From assembly GCA_963728545.1 (NCBI GenBank), contig CAVSKO010000005.1:1-64000 (forward strand): 64,000 bases of DNA. The letters are read 5' to 3'. Shown here in pieces: positions 10,015 through 19,356 of the stretch; the first letter of the stretch is position 1; each line of letters starts with the position of its first letter. The DNA comes from DASUNP01 sp963728545. GTDB taxonomy: Bacteria > Acidobacteriota > Blastocatellia > UBA7656. Made by a program: the position numbers and the translations under genes. A model generated the notes under the pieces. It did not search any database. It had not been told where the DNA came from and saw only the letters and a program-made list of their open reading frames with translations.

Positions 10015-10042
10015 TTTGTCGGGTCGCCTGTCTCAGTCAGGG

Positions 10043-10702
10043 TTAGTGAACACCCGCGTGGATCGGTCCGGCCATTCGCCGGTCGCGCTTGAGAATCAGG
10101 ATGGTCCCCGCTATCGCTGCGACCGGAAGACCGGCATCCTCCCAGATGCCTAAGTAAACAGCAGCGAACATGCCGATCAACGACCAGACAAGTGGGATCC
10201 AGAGGACATATCGCGGCACTTTCCTGTCTGCCCACAGTAACAGGCCAAAGGTAAAAATCGTCGTTGGGCACGGCACGCCAAAGGTAGGCGAGTATGGGTA
10301 GCTATGACCCGAGAAAAAACCAACCGCCGGGTAGATAAGAAGCGAGTAGACAATAAACAATCCGCCAACAACGCCGACCGCATTCCATCGTACTCGGAAG
10401 GTCAGATCTCTATGCACCATACCGGCGAACAATAAGAGTACCGCCTGAGCAATAAAGAGAACCGCAAAGGCATAAGCCCCCTGATTGATCTGGGTGAAGA
10501 ACGCGAGGTGATAAGCAACCCCCATCCACAACCAGAGGCAGGCCAGCAACACAGTGATCACCCGATTCGAGAATGATTTTGGCCTCACCGCCAGAAATAT
10601 TGCTCCTACGGCTAAGAAGACGAGAACTACTTGCATCGGCCAGACTGCACGGTTGTACTCCGCGAAAATATTCAGGAACTGTTCGACGCTGAAAGGTAAC
10701 AT
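10043..10702 (-). CDS. DUF6064-like membrane protein
   Basis: A 219-residue integral membrane protein with about six hydrophobic helices. It starts MLPFSVEQFLNIFAEYN, the typical opening of the DUF6064 family, whose function is unknown. The start has AGGGTAGG upstream. It is the last gene of a five-gene minus-strand operon that begins at 13784 under a composite Crp-type operator. No catalytic motif is visible. Confidence 0.75.
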   Translation of the reverse strand: MLPFSVEQFLNIFAEYNRAVWPMQVVLVFLAVGAIFLAVRPKSFSNRVITVLLACLWLWMGVAYHLAFFTQINQGAYAFAVLFIAQAVLLLFAGMVHRDLTFRVRWNAVGVVGGLFIVYSLLIYPAVGFFSGHSYPYSPTFGVPCPTTIFTFGLLLWADRKVPRYVLWIPLVWSLIGMFAAVYLGIWEDAGLPVAAIAGTILILKRDRRMAGPIHAGVH

Positions 10703-10815
10703 TACATCCTACCCTCTTCTCGAATGTCCAAGATCACCTTGCCGCAAACGGTCTCGACCGGCTAACCCAAGGTGAGTTTCATAGCTTCTGCTGTATCACG
10801 TTATTAGTCAGTCGC

Positions 10816-11406
10816 TCACCGAGTCAGCGAATATTGAATCCTCTGTGCCTTGTACCGCCGCTCCGCCTGCTTCTTAATCGCCGGCGCAGTAAGCCACCGG
10901 ATCATCAGGATTCCAATCCCGAACTTCCTCCAGTACGCCTTAAACTTCGCCCGCGCGCTGCCATCTGTCGCAAGCACTCGCGTCTCGGTCGTGAACCGCG
11001 TGCGCTCCGGATCGAGCGGCTCCGCTTCGAGCGTCCACACGATCTTCACCAGATCGGGCTCATTGAATGCGGCGAAGCTATCGGCTGAGATGGGGCGAAA
11101 CTTCACCTCGCCGATCCAGGGTTGTGTCACGGCACCCATAATAATTTCGCGGCCCGACCTATAGGAAAGCCTTTCCCAGCCAATGCCCGCCGTCTGCTCA
11201 ACGAGTCCTTTCCTCATACGCGAGTACGGTGCGCCGAGGAGCATCGCGCGGAGCCAGAAAATAGCACGCACAATTGGTATGGACTCCAGGTCGAAGTTCT
11301 CAGCGATTTCAAATACAACCGATGCCGGCGCAAAGACGATGGCTTCGTGCCGCTCGGTCCTGTCGGCCTTCTCCTTCGGGATGAAGCGATCTATAAACTC
11401 ACTCAT
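10816..11406 (-). CDS. SRPBCC-like hypothetical protein
   Basis: A 196-residue protein, probably soluble, beginning MSEFIDRFIPKEKADRTERHE. The alternating strand pattern (VKIVWTLEAEPLDPERTRFTTETRV) and the single long C-terminal helix suggest a START/Bet v1-like (SRPBCC) hydrophobic-ligand fold; this is a fold guess without a signature motif. GGGAG precedes the ATG. It sits fourth in an operon containing a clear SRPBCC protein, which supports a shared role in binding or handling a hydrophobic compound. Confidence 0.6.
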   Translation of the reverse strand: MSEFIDRFIPKEKADRTERHEAIVFAPASVVFEIAENFDLESIPIVRAIFWLRAMLLGAPYSRMRKGLVEQTAGIGWERLSYRSGREIIMGAVTQPWIGEVKFRPISADSFAAFNEPDLVKIVWTLEAEPLDPERTRFTTETRVLATDGSARAKFKAYWRKFGIGILMIRWLTAPAIKKQAERRYKAQRIQYSLTR

Positions 11407-11493
11407 ACGTTCTGCTCCCGCGCCTAGCTCGTGCCTAGCCGAGTGGCGCGCCTTAATGAATGAACAACTCTGGTCACCAGCAAAGGCTCTCCT

Positions 11494-12420
11494 TTAGCGA
11501 CCGGCCACTGTCTGGCCAGTCCGTTGTGAGGCATCGTGAGGCCGATCCAATTCCTCAACAGGTTCAAAGTCATACCTCACATTTAAGATTCGCCCTTTCC
11601 AGTAAGGGAACCACCCATCCTGTAACTGCCACTCTACATCCCCTTCGACCGGAATCCGCATTCCTTCACGTTCTTCGTAGCGATCAAAGTGACCCTCCCA
11701 TGGGGTCAACTCGTATTTGCCGTCGATTGCTCGATGCCGACCGGGTGTAAAGACGCTCGTTACATCACCGGCGTCGTTGAAGCGGAACTCCAAAGAGACT
11801 GTCGTGCCGGAGTCGGTCAGTGTTGCCAGCGCTCGGCCTTCGTCTATCGCGCTCCATTGCACTCCCGCGCCCGGAAGAAGCGCTGTTGGAAACCAGACTG
11901 CCTCAGCCAAGTATCGTTGCAGGGCACCCGCATTAAGTTCGGCCTTACCGCGTTCGTCTACCACCGGCACAAGTGAGAGAATCTTCGCCTGCATCGATCC
12001 TTGTCCCGCAACGTAAGCATCCCGCACCCGCACCTTCGTTAAGGGGCTCAGGCGAATACCGGCGTCCCATACGAAGCCAGGCGTCTGTGCCGAAAAATGC
12101 TGCGTTGCCTCGAATGGACTCCATCCTTTATCCGATCTACCCACACGGAATTCGCCTGCCCAGTTAATGCGAGCCGAGCGAATGACTGGTTGCCCCTCTG
12201 TTAACACCCGCCGGAAATACCTGGCCACCGGAGCGGGAAGCTGCTCAAACTCTTTGAAAGTAACTGTTTCCTGTCTTTCGTCGGAGAGGCTCCCTCTGAG
12301 TTTGTCAACAAGCTGAGAGGTCTTTTCATTCCAGAAGGCCGAACCGAGCCACGTTGCCAACCCAAGGCCCACGCCAGCTAAACCGAAACCGCCTAGAATC
12401 AGTTTTGTGGATCTCCTCAT
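11494..12420 (-). CDS. DUF6920/DUF6544-like membrane-anchored protein
   Basis: A 308-residue protein with one N-terminal transmembrane segment (LILGGFGLAGVGLGLATWLG). A large extracytoplasmic domain follows, with the family-like motif LPAPVARYFRRVL near residue 62. The later part (WEGHFDRYEEREGMRIPVEG, then WFPYWKGRILNVRYD) is typical of this uncharacterised family. AGGAG lies upstream of the ATG. It is the third gene of the operon starting at 13784. No enzymatic activity can be assigned. Confidence 0.7.
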   Translation of the reverse strand: MRRSTKLILGGFGLAGVGLGLATWLGSAFWNEKTSQLVDKLRGSLSDERQETVTFKEFEQLPAPVARYFRRVLTEGQPVIRSARINWAGEFRVGRSDKGWSPFEATQHFSAQTPGFVWDAGIRLSPLTKVRVRDAYVAGQGSMQAKILSLVPVVDERGKAELNAGALQRYLAEAVWFPTALLPGAGVQWSAIDEGRALATLTDSGTTVSLEFRFNDAGDVTSVFTPGRHRAIDGKYELTPWEGHFDRYEEREGMRIPVEGDVEWQLQDGWFPYWKGRILNVRYDFEPVEELDRPHDASQRTGQTVAGR

Positions 12421-12471
12421 TTCCGTTGTCTCCTATACGCCTAACCTGATGCTTTACCCCATGCGGTGCCC

Positions 12472-13197
12472 CTAATCACTCGTCTCCAGCCTGAAGCGCC
12501 CGGCAGCCAATATCTCATCGGGTTTCTCGCGTTCTCTGGCTAAGGCTTCGGCTCTCTGTTTTATTCTAAGCATCATCTTACGTTCCATGATGAAGTGGGC
12601 CGGCTCTAACATCACATAGTTAGCAAACCAGCTAAGAAGCCCTGGCTTTCTGGCCCACCGAATGCGAATTAGCAATCGCGTGGCGTTATCGTCTATCTCT
12701 TTGAGATAAAATGCCCAGGTCCCGCCAGCAATAGTTTTGTTACCTTCTGCTTGTTCTTCTTCAATCACTTCGCCGAGGACAATCGCCCGGTAAGGTTCTA
12801 CTATGACTACCGGCAGGGGCGGCGCTTTGGGATGAAGCCACACAACGTCTCCCGCCCGAAGGGTCTGCCATTCCGGAACGATGTGATCAGCGTTATGCAT
12901 ATCACATCCGACGATGTTTTCGAGCCAGGTGTAGCTGTAGAATCCGCCTCGCGTCTGTCCGATTTGAACGAGCCAGGGCCACACATCGGAGAGCCGAGCA
13001 TTGATCGTAATTGCGTGAGTGGCTTCGTGTTCCGGGTTCGGCAGGAATTCATCACCGGGCAGTAGCTCCCGGCACTCCTCATCAGTCGCTCCCCACTTTA
13101 GGTGCCGGGGGCGTATCAAGAACGTATAGCCAGCAAGGCCGGCTGCTCCTGCCAGTGCGGCCCCGATAAGCTTTGAAAGTAATCTGTCATCAGCCAT
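12472..13197 (-). CDS. SRPBCC family protein (paralogue of the 20718 gene)
   Basis: A 241-residue protein with an N-terminal hydrophobic segment, then a START/Bet v1-like domain: HAITINARLSDVWPWLVQIG, GGFYSYTWLENIVGCDMHN and WLHPKAPPLPVVIVEPYRAI. This domain class binds lipids or other hydrophobic ligands; the ligand is unknown. AAGGAG precedes ATG 13197. It is a clear paralogue of the gene at 20718-21383 inside the PDH operon. The two operons also share a promoter element, which suggests linked function. Confidence 0.8.
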   Translation of the reverse strand: MADDRLLSKLIGAALAGAAGLAGYTFLIRPRHLKWGATDEECRELLPGDEFLPNPEHEATHAITINARLSDVWPWLVQIGQTRGGFYSYTWLENIVGCDMHNADHIVPEWQTLRAGDVVWLHPKAPPLPVVIVEPYRAIVLGEVIEEEQAEGNKTIAGGTWAFYLKEIDDNATRLLIRIRWARKPGLLSWFANYVMLEPAHFIMERKMMLRIKQRAEALAREREKPDEILAAGRFRLETSD

Positions 13198-13331
13198 TTC
13201 TGTTTCTCCTTTCGCGATTCCTCTTCGCTTAAGCGAGGCCAGAATGAACCTCTTTATTCAGTCATCTTCCTTCTCACCTTGCTCATCGCCTGATTGTCTA
13301 CCCTTCCGAGCGTCTTTGGTGCTCTTCTCAT

Positions 13332-13784
13332 TCATCTCGACGTAGCCGAGCGGATTTCGGAATGGCGTATCTGACCTCCCAAATTGGCTGTCCAGGCCAT
13401 CATCCCGCTCACAATTAAAGAACCGAGCAGGGCTACCGCGACGAGTGTTTTTGCTATGGCTTTTGACCACCTTGAGGCCAAGATACCTCCAAGGGCAATT
13501 GCTCCTAGCGCGGCGGCTCCCACCATGGCGATCAGTGCCGCTTCTTCGTGCCTCTCAATGCTCATTTCAGATACTCCGGGCAAATGTTCTACCGTTTCTT
13601 CAGCAGGCTCACCGGTGAGATACACAGCTACTGACAGCAGCGCTGTAATCACGAAGACTGAAAGGCTAACCTGTTGCAAGCCTCGATCCTTCTTTATAAA
13701 TGCATAGGCCAGTAGTAAGAACCCGAATATCACGCCTAGTACGGGCACGTGATTCAGCAGAAGGTGTATGTGTGTCCAGTCCAT
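13332..13784 (-). CDS. small four-helix membrane protein, DUF2231-like
   Basis: A 150-residue protein starting MDWTHIHLLLNHVPVLG, with four predicted membrane helices. Conserved-looking His residues near the N-terminus and in GGQIRHSEIR could bind a metal or haem; this is speculation. AAGGAG precedes the ATG. After RHSEIR the frame ends quickly. Another frame continues openly to a stop at 13258 with an acidic tail (RQSGDEQGEKEDD), so a 1-nt deletion near 13345 may have truncated the C-terminus. It is the first gene of the five-gene operon under operator copy 2. Confidence 0.65.
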   Translation of the reverse strand: MDWTHIHLLLNHVPVLGVIFGFLLLAYAFIKKDRGLQQVSLSVFVITALLSVAVYLTGEPAEETVEHLPGVSEMSIERHEEAALIAMVGAAALGAIALGGILASRWSKAIAKTLVAVALLGSLIVSGMMAWTANLGGQIRHSEIRSATSR

Positions 13785-13832
13785 AACTTACTTCTCCTTG
13801 AGGTATCTTTTTGAGCGTGGCTCACAAGACAC

Positions 13833-13928
13833 CGCCCCAAACTACTCTATGAGAGTACGATCAAAAGAAGCCAGGACGCCTGTCACACCTTGCGGTGACG
13901 GCTATCACATCGCCTTCCCTACGTTATG
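13833..13928 (-). repeat. 96-bp promoter element, copy A
   Basis: This block aligns without gaps to 25831-25926 at about 73 of 96 positions. The most conserved parts are a CTACTCT-ATG-AGAGTA inverted repeat (13842-13857), the composite Crp-type operator (13882-13908) and a terminal ACGTTATG. It lies upstream of the DUF2231-like operon. The rest of the 13785-14012 gap shows nothing else. Confidence 0.75.
13882..13908 (-). promoter_or_regulatory. composite Crp-type operator, copy 2
   Basis: On the minus strand the site reads GTGA-N5-GTCAC-N8-GTGAC, with a TGTGAT-AGCCG-TCAC core. It lies 98 bp upstream of the first gene of the five-gene operon. Sequence and spacing match copies 1 and 3. Confidence 0.7.
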
Positions 13929-15445
13929 GTTGTGACGGCCATCATAGGCCTGGCAATTATTCTTTCCGCTCGCAGAGGATGACTTGGAGATGCGGTGAGC
14001 GGCGCCATGGCTTCACTGTAGCCTAGCCTCTTTTTCGCGGAGCCAGTCGGTAGCCGTATGCCCTGCCAAAGACAGGCTCCCGCTCGTATCCAGTTCGAGA
14101 TGCATGCCGGATGGATCATCTATGGGTTCAAATTCTTCATGCTGTCGTAAGTATGTGCCCCACGTAGCATCGGATAGCCCTTCACCGCTGGCGGCGCGTC
14201 TTTCGAGCCTAAAACGGGTCAGATCTGCTGGCAGTCTGCACTCAATAATGCTCCAGTTAGCTCCGGCTTCAGTCGCCATATCACGCGCCATTGCGCGGTC
14301 GCCGTCGCGTCGAAAAGTCGCGTCAAGGACTACGCCCCGATCTTCTGCCAGCAATTCGCGCCCTGTTTCCACCAGCTTCATATAAGTGAGCCGATTGGCT
14401 TCCGCGCTGTAAGGCCCCTCTCCATAAGCGTATGAACTCTCCCCAGTTTTAAAGATCGATTTGCGCACGGCGTCGGCTGACACAACGCGCAGACCTAACT
14501 CGCCTGCTATCGCACGCGCAAGCGAAGTCTTGCCGGTCCCGGATAATCCGACAACGGCAATCACCGTCGGTTTTTCAAGCCGATCGGCATAGCGCCTCGC
14601 CAGGTGAAAGTAGCTTTTCGCCCGCGTCGCCGCCGCGTTACGCTCTGCTTCACTAAACTCCGCCTCATCCAGCCGAAAGCTGAGCACCTTTCCGCGAACG
14701 TAGGCGCGGTAACAACGGTAAAAAGGGAGAAGGGCAAACAACTGTCGATCCTCGGTTCGGGCGTGATACCGCTCGCAGAAGTAGTAGCCCAGGTCGGGCC
14801 TGCCTCGCACGTCCAGGTCCATCGCCAGGAAAGCAACTTCGCTCGCAACGTCCGAGCAACGGAACCGCTCGTTGAACTCAATGCAGTCAAAGATGCATAT
14901 GCCATCCGTCACCGAGATGCTTTCCGAGCGCACGTCACCATGCCCGTCGCAAATCCGACCGTCGCGCACGCGGCCTCTCAGTAGATCGCCGGAAGTTCCC
15001 ATCCAGCGATTGACCCACGCGCGGATGGTGTTGAACTCCGACTCGGTTATCGTGCGGCCAATGTACGGGGTGGTCTGTGTGAAGTTCTCTTCCCAGTTGC
15101 CGCGTATCACTTCAGGGCTGCCGTAACGATCAACGTCGGGTCCTCGCCTCGCATCTTTATGAAAGCCGCTGAGACGGTCGGCTACTCGATCTATGATGGT
15201 TTCGGTTACTTCATCCCTCGCCACCATTTGATCGAGCATACGCTCGGCGGGGAGCCGCTTCATCAACACGGCGTAATCGACGATTTTCCCTTCGCCGCCC
15301 AGTCGCGGCTGCCCTTCGACATCTCGAATAGTTTGTACGCCTATGTATATGTCAGGGCAAAGGCGGCGATTGAGATCAACCTCAGCCTCGCAAGCAGAGC
15401 GTCGCTTTTCAAGCGTCGTGTAATCGAGAAAGCCAAAGTCAACAG

Positions 15446-15454
15446 GCTTTTTCA
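15446..15454. repeat. 9-bp target-site duplication, left copy
   Basis: GCTTTTTCA flanks the left end of the IS. The identical copy flanks the right end at 16644-16652. Confidence 0.95.
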
Positions 15455-15484
15455 CTGAGTCATGCCCAGTGAAAAAGAGAGCCT
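15455..15484 (+). repeat. left terminal inverted repeat of the IS
   Basis: It begins CTGAGTCATGCCCAG and matches the right end at about 25 of 30 positions. Confidence 0.9.
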
Positions 15485-15537
15485 CCTTGTGATAAGAATG
15501 CGTTGACCAAAACTCATTCGCAACAAGGAGGCTGCTC

Positions 15538-16638
15538 ATGCGTCTAAAACGCATTGCCAAGTTTACCAAAGCCGTGACCAAAGGACTATTACCAACCCAG
15601 CAAGCTACTTTCGCGCAGATGGTCTGCGGCGTGCTCTTCTGCCGCTCGCTCATTCTGGCTGAGATCGCTCGCGGTTTTGAAACTGCGGTGGCCTTCCCGC
15701 ACAACCTTAAACGGGTCGCGCGCTTTGTCTCCAATCCCCGCCTCAACGCCCTGCAAAGCAAACAAGTGATTGCGCGCCGCTTGCTTTGCCAACTCCATCA
15801 TCGCTTGCAACTCAAACCGATCCAACCGCTGGAGATCATCATTGACTGGACCAGTGTGTGGCCCTATCAAGTGCTCTCGGCACTGGTGCCGGTGGCCGGT
15901 CGAGCCGTGCCAGTGTTGCAGTGGGCGGTGGCTCGTGACCAACTCAAAGCCCAGCAAAATACTATTGAAATGCAGTTTATTGACGCCTTGCGCCGTTGCT
16001 TACCGAAGCATTGGAAAGTTGTCATCGTAGCGGATCGTGGCTTTCAACGAGTGGCTTTCCTCCAGTATCTTGATCGTCAAGGTTGCGGTTATATCATCCG
16101 CGTCAAAGGCGATGCCTGCGTGGAGATGGCCGGTTACACGGGCAAGCTGCGTGATTATCGGTTAGCCGTCGGGCAATGCTTCAAGCTGAGCAAGGTGACT
16201 TACCACAAGACGAAGCGTTATGAATTAAAGGTGGTGCTCAATTGTGAGAAGCGCGACAGCAAAGTCTGTAGTTGGATGTTGGCGACCAATCTGGGGCTGA
16301 CGGCGAGGCAGACCGTGGCGATTTATGCACGGCGGTTTTGGTGCGAGGAGAGTTTCCGTGATCAGAAGCAGGAGTTTGAGTTAGAAGGGGTGAGGGTGAA
16401 GCAGGCCGCAAGGTTGGAGAATCTGTTGTTGGTGTTGGCCATAGGATTGATGATCCTAGCGGTTATCGGGATGCGAGGAAATAAGTTGGCGTGCGCTGAG
16501 AAATTCTGCCCACGAAAAAAGAAGCCCGCTTTGTTGTCGTGGGCGCAGATTGCTTTGCATTTGCTGAGGGAATCGAGCAAGTTTCTCGATTTATTGTTCG
16601 AGAGCCAAGAGACAGGCTTCTGTTTTCGCTGGGCATGA
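15538..16638 (+). CDS. IS4-family DDE transposase
   Basis: A 366-residue transposase that cuts and joins the IS ends. The catalytic RNase-H-like core is visible: IIDWTSVWPYQ carries the first Asp, VIVADRGFQRVAF the second, and the YARRFWCEESFRDQK segment the Glu within the Y-x2-R-x3-E-x6-K signature. A strong AAGGAGG lies just upstream of ATG 15538. The frame is intact and spans almost the whole element, so the copy is potentially active. Confidence 0.95.
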   Translation: MRLKRIAKFTKAVTKGLLPTQQATFAQMVCGVLFCRSLILAEIARGFETAVAFPHNLKRVARFVSNPRLNALQSKQVIARRLLCQLHHRLQLKPIQPLEIIIDWTSVWPYQVLSALVPVAGRAVPVLQWAVARDQLKAQQNTIEMQFIDALRRCLPKHWKVVIVADRGFQRVAFLQYLDRQGCGYIIRVKGDACVEMAGYTGKLRDYRLAVGQCFKLSKVTYHKTKRYELKVVLNCEKRDSKVCSWMLATNLGLTARQTVAIYARRFWCEESFRDQKQEFELEGVRVKQAARLENLLLVLAIGLMILAVIGMRGNKLACAEKFCPRKKKPALLSWAQIALHLLRESSKFLDLLFESQETGFCFRWA

Positions 16639-16643
16639 CTCAG
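16614..16643 (-). repeat. right terminal inverted repeat of the IS
   Basis: Read on the minus strand it begins CTGAGTCATGCCCAG. It overlaps the last codons of the transposase gene. Confidence 0.9.
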
Positions 16644-16652
16644 GCTTTTTCA
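16644..16652. repeat. 9-bp target-site duplication, right copy
   Basis: GCTTTTTCA, identical to 15446-15454. Confidence 0.95.
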
Positions 16653-16846
16653 GCTTCAACGCCCGGTGCTTGCCGAGCAGCACGACCGATATGTGGGTTT
16701 GAATCATCTCAACCGGCAGGTCTTCTGCGGCCCAGTCGGGAGCCTTGCGGAGGCGCTCAACCATATCGAGCCACGACCGCAAGTCGGTTCGCTGTTCAAC
16801 CCTATTATTCATCGCGAAGATCCCTCCTCATTGGATAGGCCTATTG

Positions 16847-17107
16847 CTATTCTCGCCTGCGCGCATTGCACACTGACAACAAATACCCGACGGCGCTGTT
16901 GAGCGAGGCCAGCTTCGGGTAGTCCGCTTCCGGAATCTCGACTTTCAATTCTTTGTGCAAGCCTATTACGAAGTTCAAAAAGTCCATCGAGTCAATATCC
17001 AACTGGTCCCGGAAGCTCTCGTCAGACTTGATGCGAGCCAGGTCCGCTTCCGGCGCGATTTCGCCGAGGACGCGAAGAACGATCTCTTTTATTTGATCTT
17101 CCGTCAT
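16847..17107 (-). CDS. acyl carrier protein
   Basis: An 86-residue acidic carrier with the phosphopantetheine attachment motif (QLDIDSMDFLNFV, Ser near residue 40). Its start overlaps the stop of the E2 gene by 4 bp, so it is translationally coupled to the pyruvate dehydrogenase genes. It is not in a fatty-acid synthesis cluster; a specialised role, such as carrying an acyl group derived from acetyl-CoA, is inferred. Confidence 0.9.
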   Translation of the reverse strand: MTEDQIKEIVLRVLGEIAPEADLARIKSDESFRDQLDIDSMDFLNFVIGLHKELKVEIPEADYPKLASLNSAVGYLLSVCNARRRE

Positions 17108-18264
17108 AGCTTGTCCGGCTCCTGTAAGAGCCGATCTACCGCGGCGAGAAACAGACCTCCTCTATGTCCATCGCTCACGCGGTGATCGGCTGAAAGCGAA
17201 GCTGTGACGACAGGCCGGGAGACTATCTGCCCTTCAACCGACCAGGGCCGCTCCACGATCTTACCGAAGCCCACGAGCGCGACTTGTGGCGGGTAGATTA
17301 CGCCGAACACTGTCTCGACTCCTTGCTCGCCGAGGTTCGTGATTGTAATCGTTGGGTCGGATAGCTCCGAGCTTCTCAGTGATCCTGCCCGCGCACGCTT
17401 AACGACATCCTGCAATTCTGCCATGAGCTCGCTAAGGCTCTTGCGATCTGTGTTGTGCAAAGCAGGGGCAACCAGACCTCCGCCTCTGAGCGATATCGCC
17501 ACCCCGACATGTATGTATGGGCTCTGCTCGGCCTTATTCTCCACCCAAGATGAGTTCAACTCCGGAACCTGACGCAAAGCCAGAGCCACTGCCTTGATGA
17601 GCAACACGCCGTACAGGAGGCGGTCTTCGACAGGTCGTTTCAAGTTCTCTTCAGCCAGCCACTTGAGGGCTCGGCTCGTGTCAATGGTCGCGCTGAGATA
17701 GTAATGCGGAATCTCGCGCTTGGACCGGGACATCGCGGCGGCGATGGCCTGTCTCATCCGAGCCTGACGATCAGTTTCCACCTCCGGCTGTGAGGGTCTG
17801 GCTGCCCTCGAAGTCGCGGCTCGCTCTATATCCTCTCGCGTTATTCGACCGGAGGGGCCTGTTCCTGTCACTGAAGATGGGTCAACCCCCAAATCAGCCG
17901 CCAGCTTTTTCGCAGCAGGCGTGATTCTTATGCGACCTGCTATCGTGAGGATAGGGGCTTGAGGCTGAGGTAGTGGAACGGCGGGAGGCGTTGGAGGTTT
18001 TACCTGCGGAGGCTCAGCTTCAGGTTTACCTTCCTCACGAATAATGGCGAGTGGCGTGCCTACGGGGACTTTCTCTCCCGGCTCGACGAGTATCTTCTCG
18101 ATTACGCCACTCGTGAAAACTTCGACTTCAATGTCGGCTTTGTCGGTGGCTACATCGGCAATGATCTCGCCGCGCTCCACTCTGTCGCCAGGCTTCTTGC
18201 GCCAGGCGATGAGCTTGCCCGCACTCATATCGGCCCCGAGTTTTGGCATTACGAATTCAGCCAT
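17104..18264 (-). CDS. pdhC: dihydrolipoamide acetyltransferase (PDH E2)
   Basis: A 386-residue E2. It has one lipoyl domain (lipoyl Lys in VATDKADIEVEVF near residue 43), a Pro-rich linker, a peripheral-subunit-binding domain (RITPAAKKLAADLGVDPSSV near 115-150) and the acyltransferase domain ending with SADHRVSDGHRGG (catalytic HxxxDG). It moves the acetyl group to CoA. It lies 4 bp after E1-beta and overlaps the ACP gene. No E3 (lipoamide dehydrogenase) gene is in the window. Confidence 0.93.
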   Translation of the reverse strand: MAEFVMPKLGADMSAGKLIAWRKKPGDRVERGEIIADVATDKADIEVEVFTSGVIEKILVEPGEKVPVGTPLAIIREEGKPEAEPPQVKPPTPPAVPLPQPQAPILTIAGRIRITPAAKKLAADLGVDPSSVTGTGPSGRITREDIERAATSRAARPSQPEVETDRQARMRQAIAAAMSRSKREIPHYYLSATIDTSRALKWLAEENLKRPVEDRLLYGVLLIKAVALALRQVPELNSSWVENKAEQSPYIHVGVAISLRGGGLVAPALHNTDRKSLSELMAELQDVVKRARAGSLRSSELSDPTITITNLGEQGVETVFGVIYPPQVALVGFGKIVERPWSVEGQIVSRPVVTASLSADHRVSDGHRGGLFLAAVDRLLQEPDKL

Positions 18265-18268
18265 AGCG

Positions 18269-19261
18269 TCAGAACATGCTCCGAACGGTATTCACAATCG
18301 TGTCAACGCGGGGCAGCGCAGCTTCTTCGAGATGCTTTGCGTAAGGCATCGGAACTTCGGCGCTGCATACGCGCGTTACCGGCGCGTCCAGTTCGTCAAA
18401 CGCCCCTTCCATAATCTGGGCGCTGATCTCTGCGGCAAAGCTGCCGGTGCGCCACGCTTCATCTACGATACAAGCGCGGTGAGTCTTTGCTACTGATCTC
18501 AGTATCGTTGCTGTGTCAAGCGGGCGAAGCGAGCGAAGATCAACTACTTCGGCTTTGATCCCATCTTCGGCCAGACGGTCGGCGGCTTGTAAAACCTTGC
18601 CGAGCGATCCGCCATAGGTGATCAGAGTCAAGTCGTCGCCTGGCCGGCGCACTGCTGCTTTGCTTATCTCAACAGGCGCAGCAGACTCGTCAATCTCACC
18701 CTCTAGCGGGTAAAGCGTCGCATGCTCGAAGATGAAGACGGGGTCCGGCTCGGCAAGCGCGCCGAGCAACATTCCTCTCGCGTCTTCAACCGTCGCGGGC
18801 GTCAGCACTTTAATTCCAGGAATATGTGCATACCAGCCTTCCAGGCTGTGAGAATGCTGCGCGGCGAGCTGGCGACCGCCTCCGGTCGCTATTCGCACAA
18901 CCATCGGCACGCTGAACTGGCCGCCAGACATATGACGGAGTGTTGCCGCGTTATTGAGAACTTGATCGAGGGCGAGCAGGCTGAAGTTGACCGTCATTAC
19001 CTCGACTATGGGTCGCATCCCGCCCAGGGCCGCCCCGATGCCCGCGCCGACGAAGGTGGATTCCGAGAGCGGCGTGTCGCGCACCCTTTCGGGGCCGAAC
19101 TCTTCAAGCAGGCCGAGGCTCACGGCGAACGCGCCGCCGTAGCGCCCGACATCTTCGCCCATTAGAAAAACTCTTTCGTCCCCGTGTAAAGCGGCGCGCA
19201 GCGCGGCGCGCACGGCCTCCCGGTAACTCATCTTTACAGTCTTCGTCATCACATCACTCAT
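18269..19261 (-). CDS. pdhB: pyruvate dehydrogenase E1 component, beta subunit
   Basis: A 330-residue transketolase-like E1-beta subunit (SYREAVRAALRAALHGDERVF, GEDVGRYGGAF, DTPLSESTFVGAGIGAALGG, VDEAWRTGSFAAEI). With E1-alpha it forms the TPP-dependent decarboxylase. The two subunit genes are separated by a SRPBCC gene and a serine hydrolase gene, an unusual order. A branched-chain or acetoin dehydrogenase assignment cannot be excluded from sequence alone. Confidence 0.9.
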   Translation of the reverse strand: MSDVMTKTVKMSYREAVRAALRAALHGDERVFLMGEDVGRYGGAFAVSLGLLEEFGPERVRDTPLSESTFVGAGIGAALGGMRPIVEVMTVNFSLLALDQVLNNAATLRHMSGGQFSVPMVVRIATGGGRQLAAQHSHSLEGWYAHIPGIKVLTPATVEDARGMLLGALAEPDPVFIFEHATLYPLEGEIDESAAPVEISKAAVRRPGDDLTLITYGGSLGKVLQAADRLAEDGIKAEVVDLRSLRPLDTATILRSVAKTHRACIVDEAWRTGSFAAEISAQIMEGAFDELDAPVTRVCSAEVPMPYAKHLEEAALPRVDTIVNTVRSMF

Positions 19262-19356
19262 CGCCTACCGAGATTCTTGTTCATCAGGTTTTCCGACTAA
19301 CCATCGAAACCGTCTTTTCTCGCTCGCCACCAACGGTTCTAGCTGTCCGACCATCA

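Larger units (their letters stand above)
15455..16643 (+). mobile_element. IS4-type insertion sequence, 1189 bp
   Basis: The element is bounded by imperfect inverted repeats of about 30 bp (15455-15484 and 16614-16643), identical over the first 15 bases (CTGAGTCATGCCCAG). It is flanked by a 9-bp direct target duplication. It encodes one intact DDE transposase and has inserted into the kinase gene. The intact ends and duplication point to recent transposition. A 9-bp duplication and a YREK-type transposase fit the IS4 family. Confidence 0.95.
14013..16812 (-). pseudogene. APH/AAA-type two-domain kinase, disrupted by an IS element
   Basis: The original gene ran from ATG 16812 (MNNRVEQRTDLRSWL) to 14013. 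Removing the IS and one 9-bp duplication gives 1602 bp, 533 residues, in frame: HRALKLKKP joins directly to VDFGFLDYTTLEKRR. The N-terminal two thirds is aminoglycoside-phosphotransferase-like (CDGHGDVRSESI catalytic region, IFDCIEFNERFRCSDVASE). The C-terminal domain is a P-loop kinase (VVGLSGTGKTSLAR). This architecture matches Rv2004c of the M. tuberculosis DosR regulon, whose substrate is not established. It is the last gene of the groEL-PDH operon, 34 bp after the ACP gene. The insertion should inactivate it. Confidence 0.9.
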
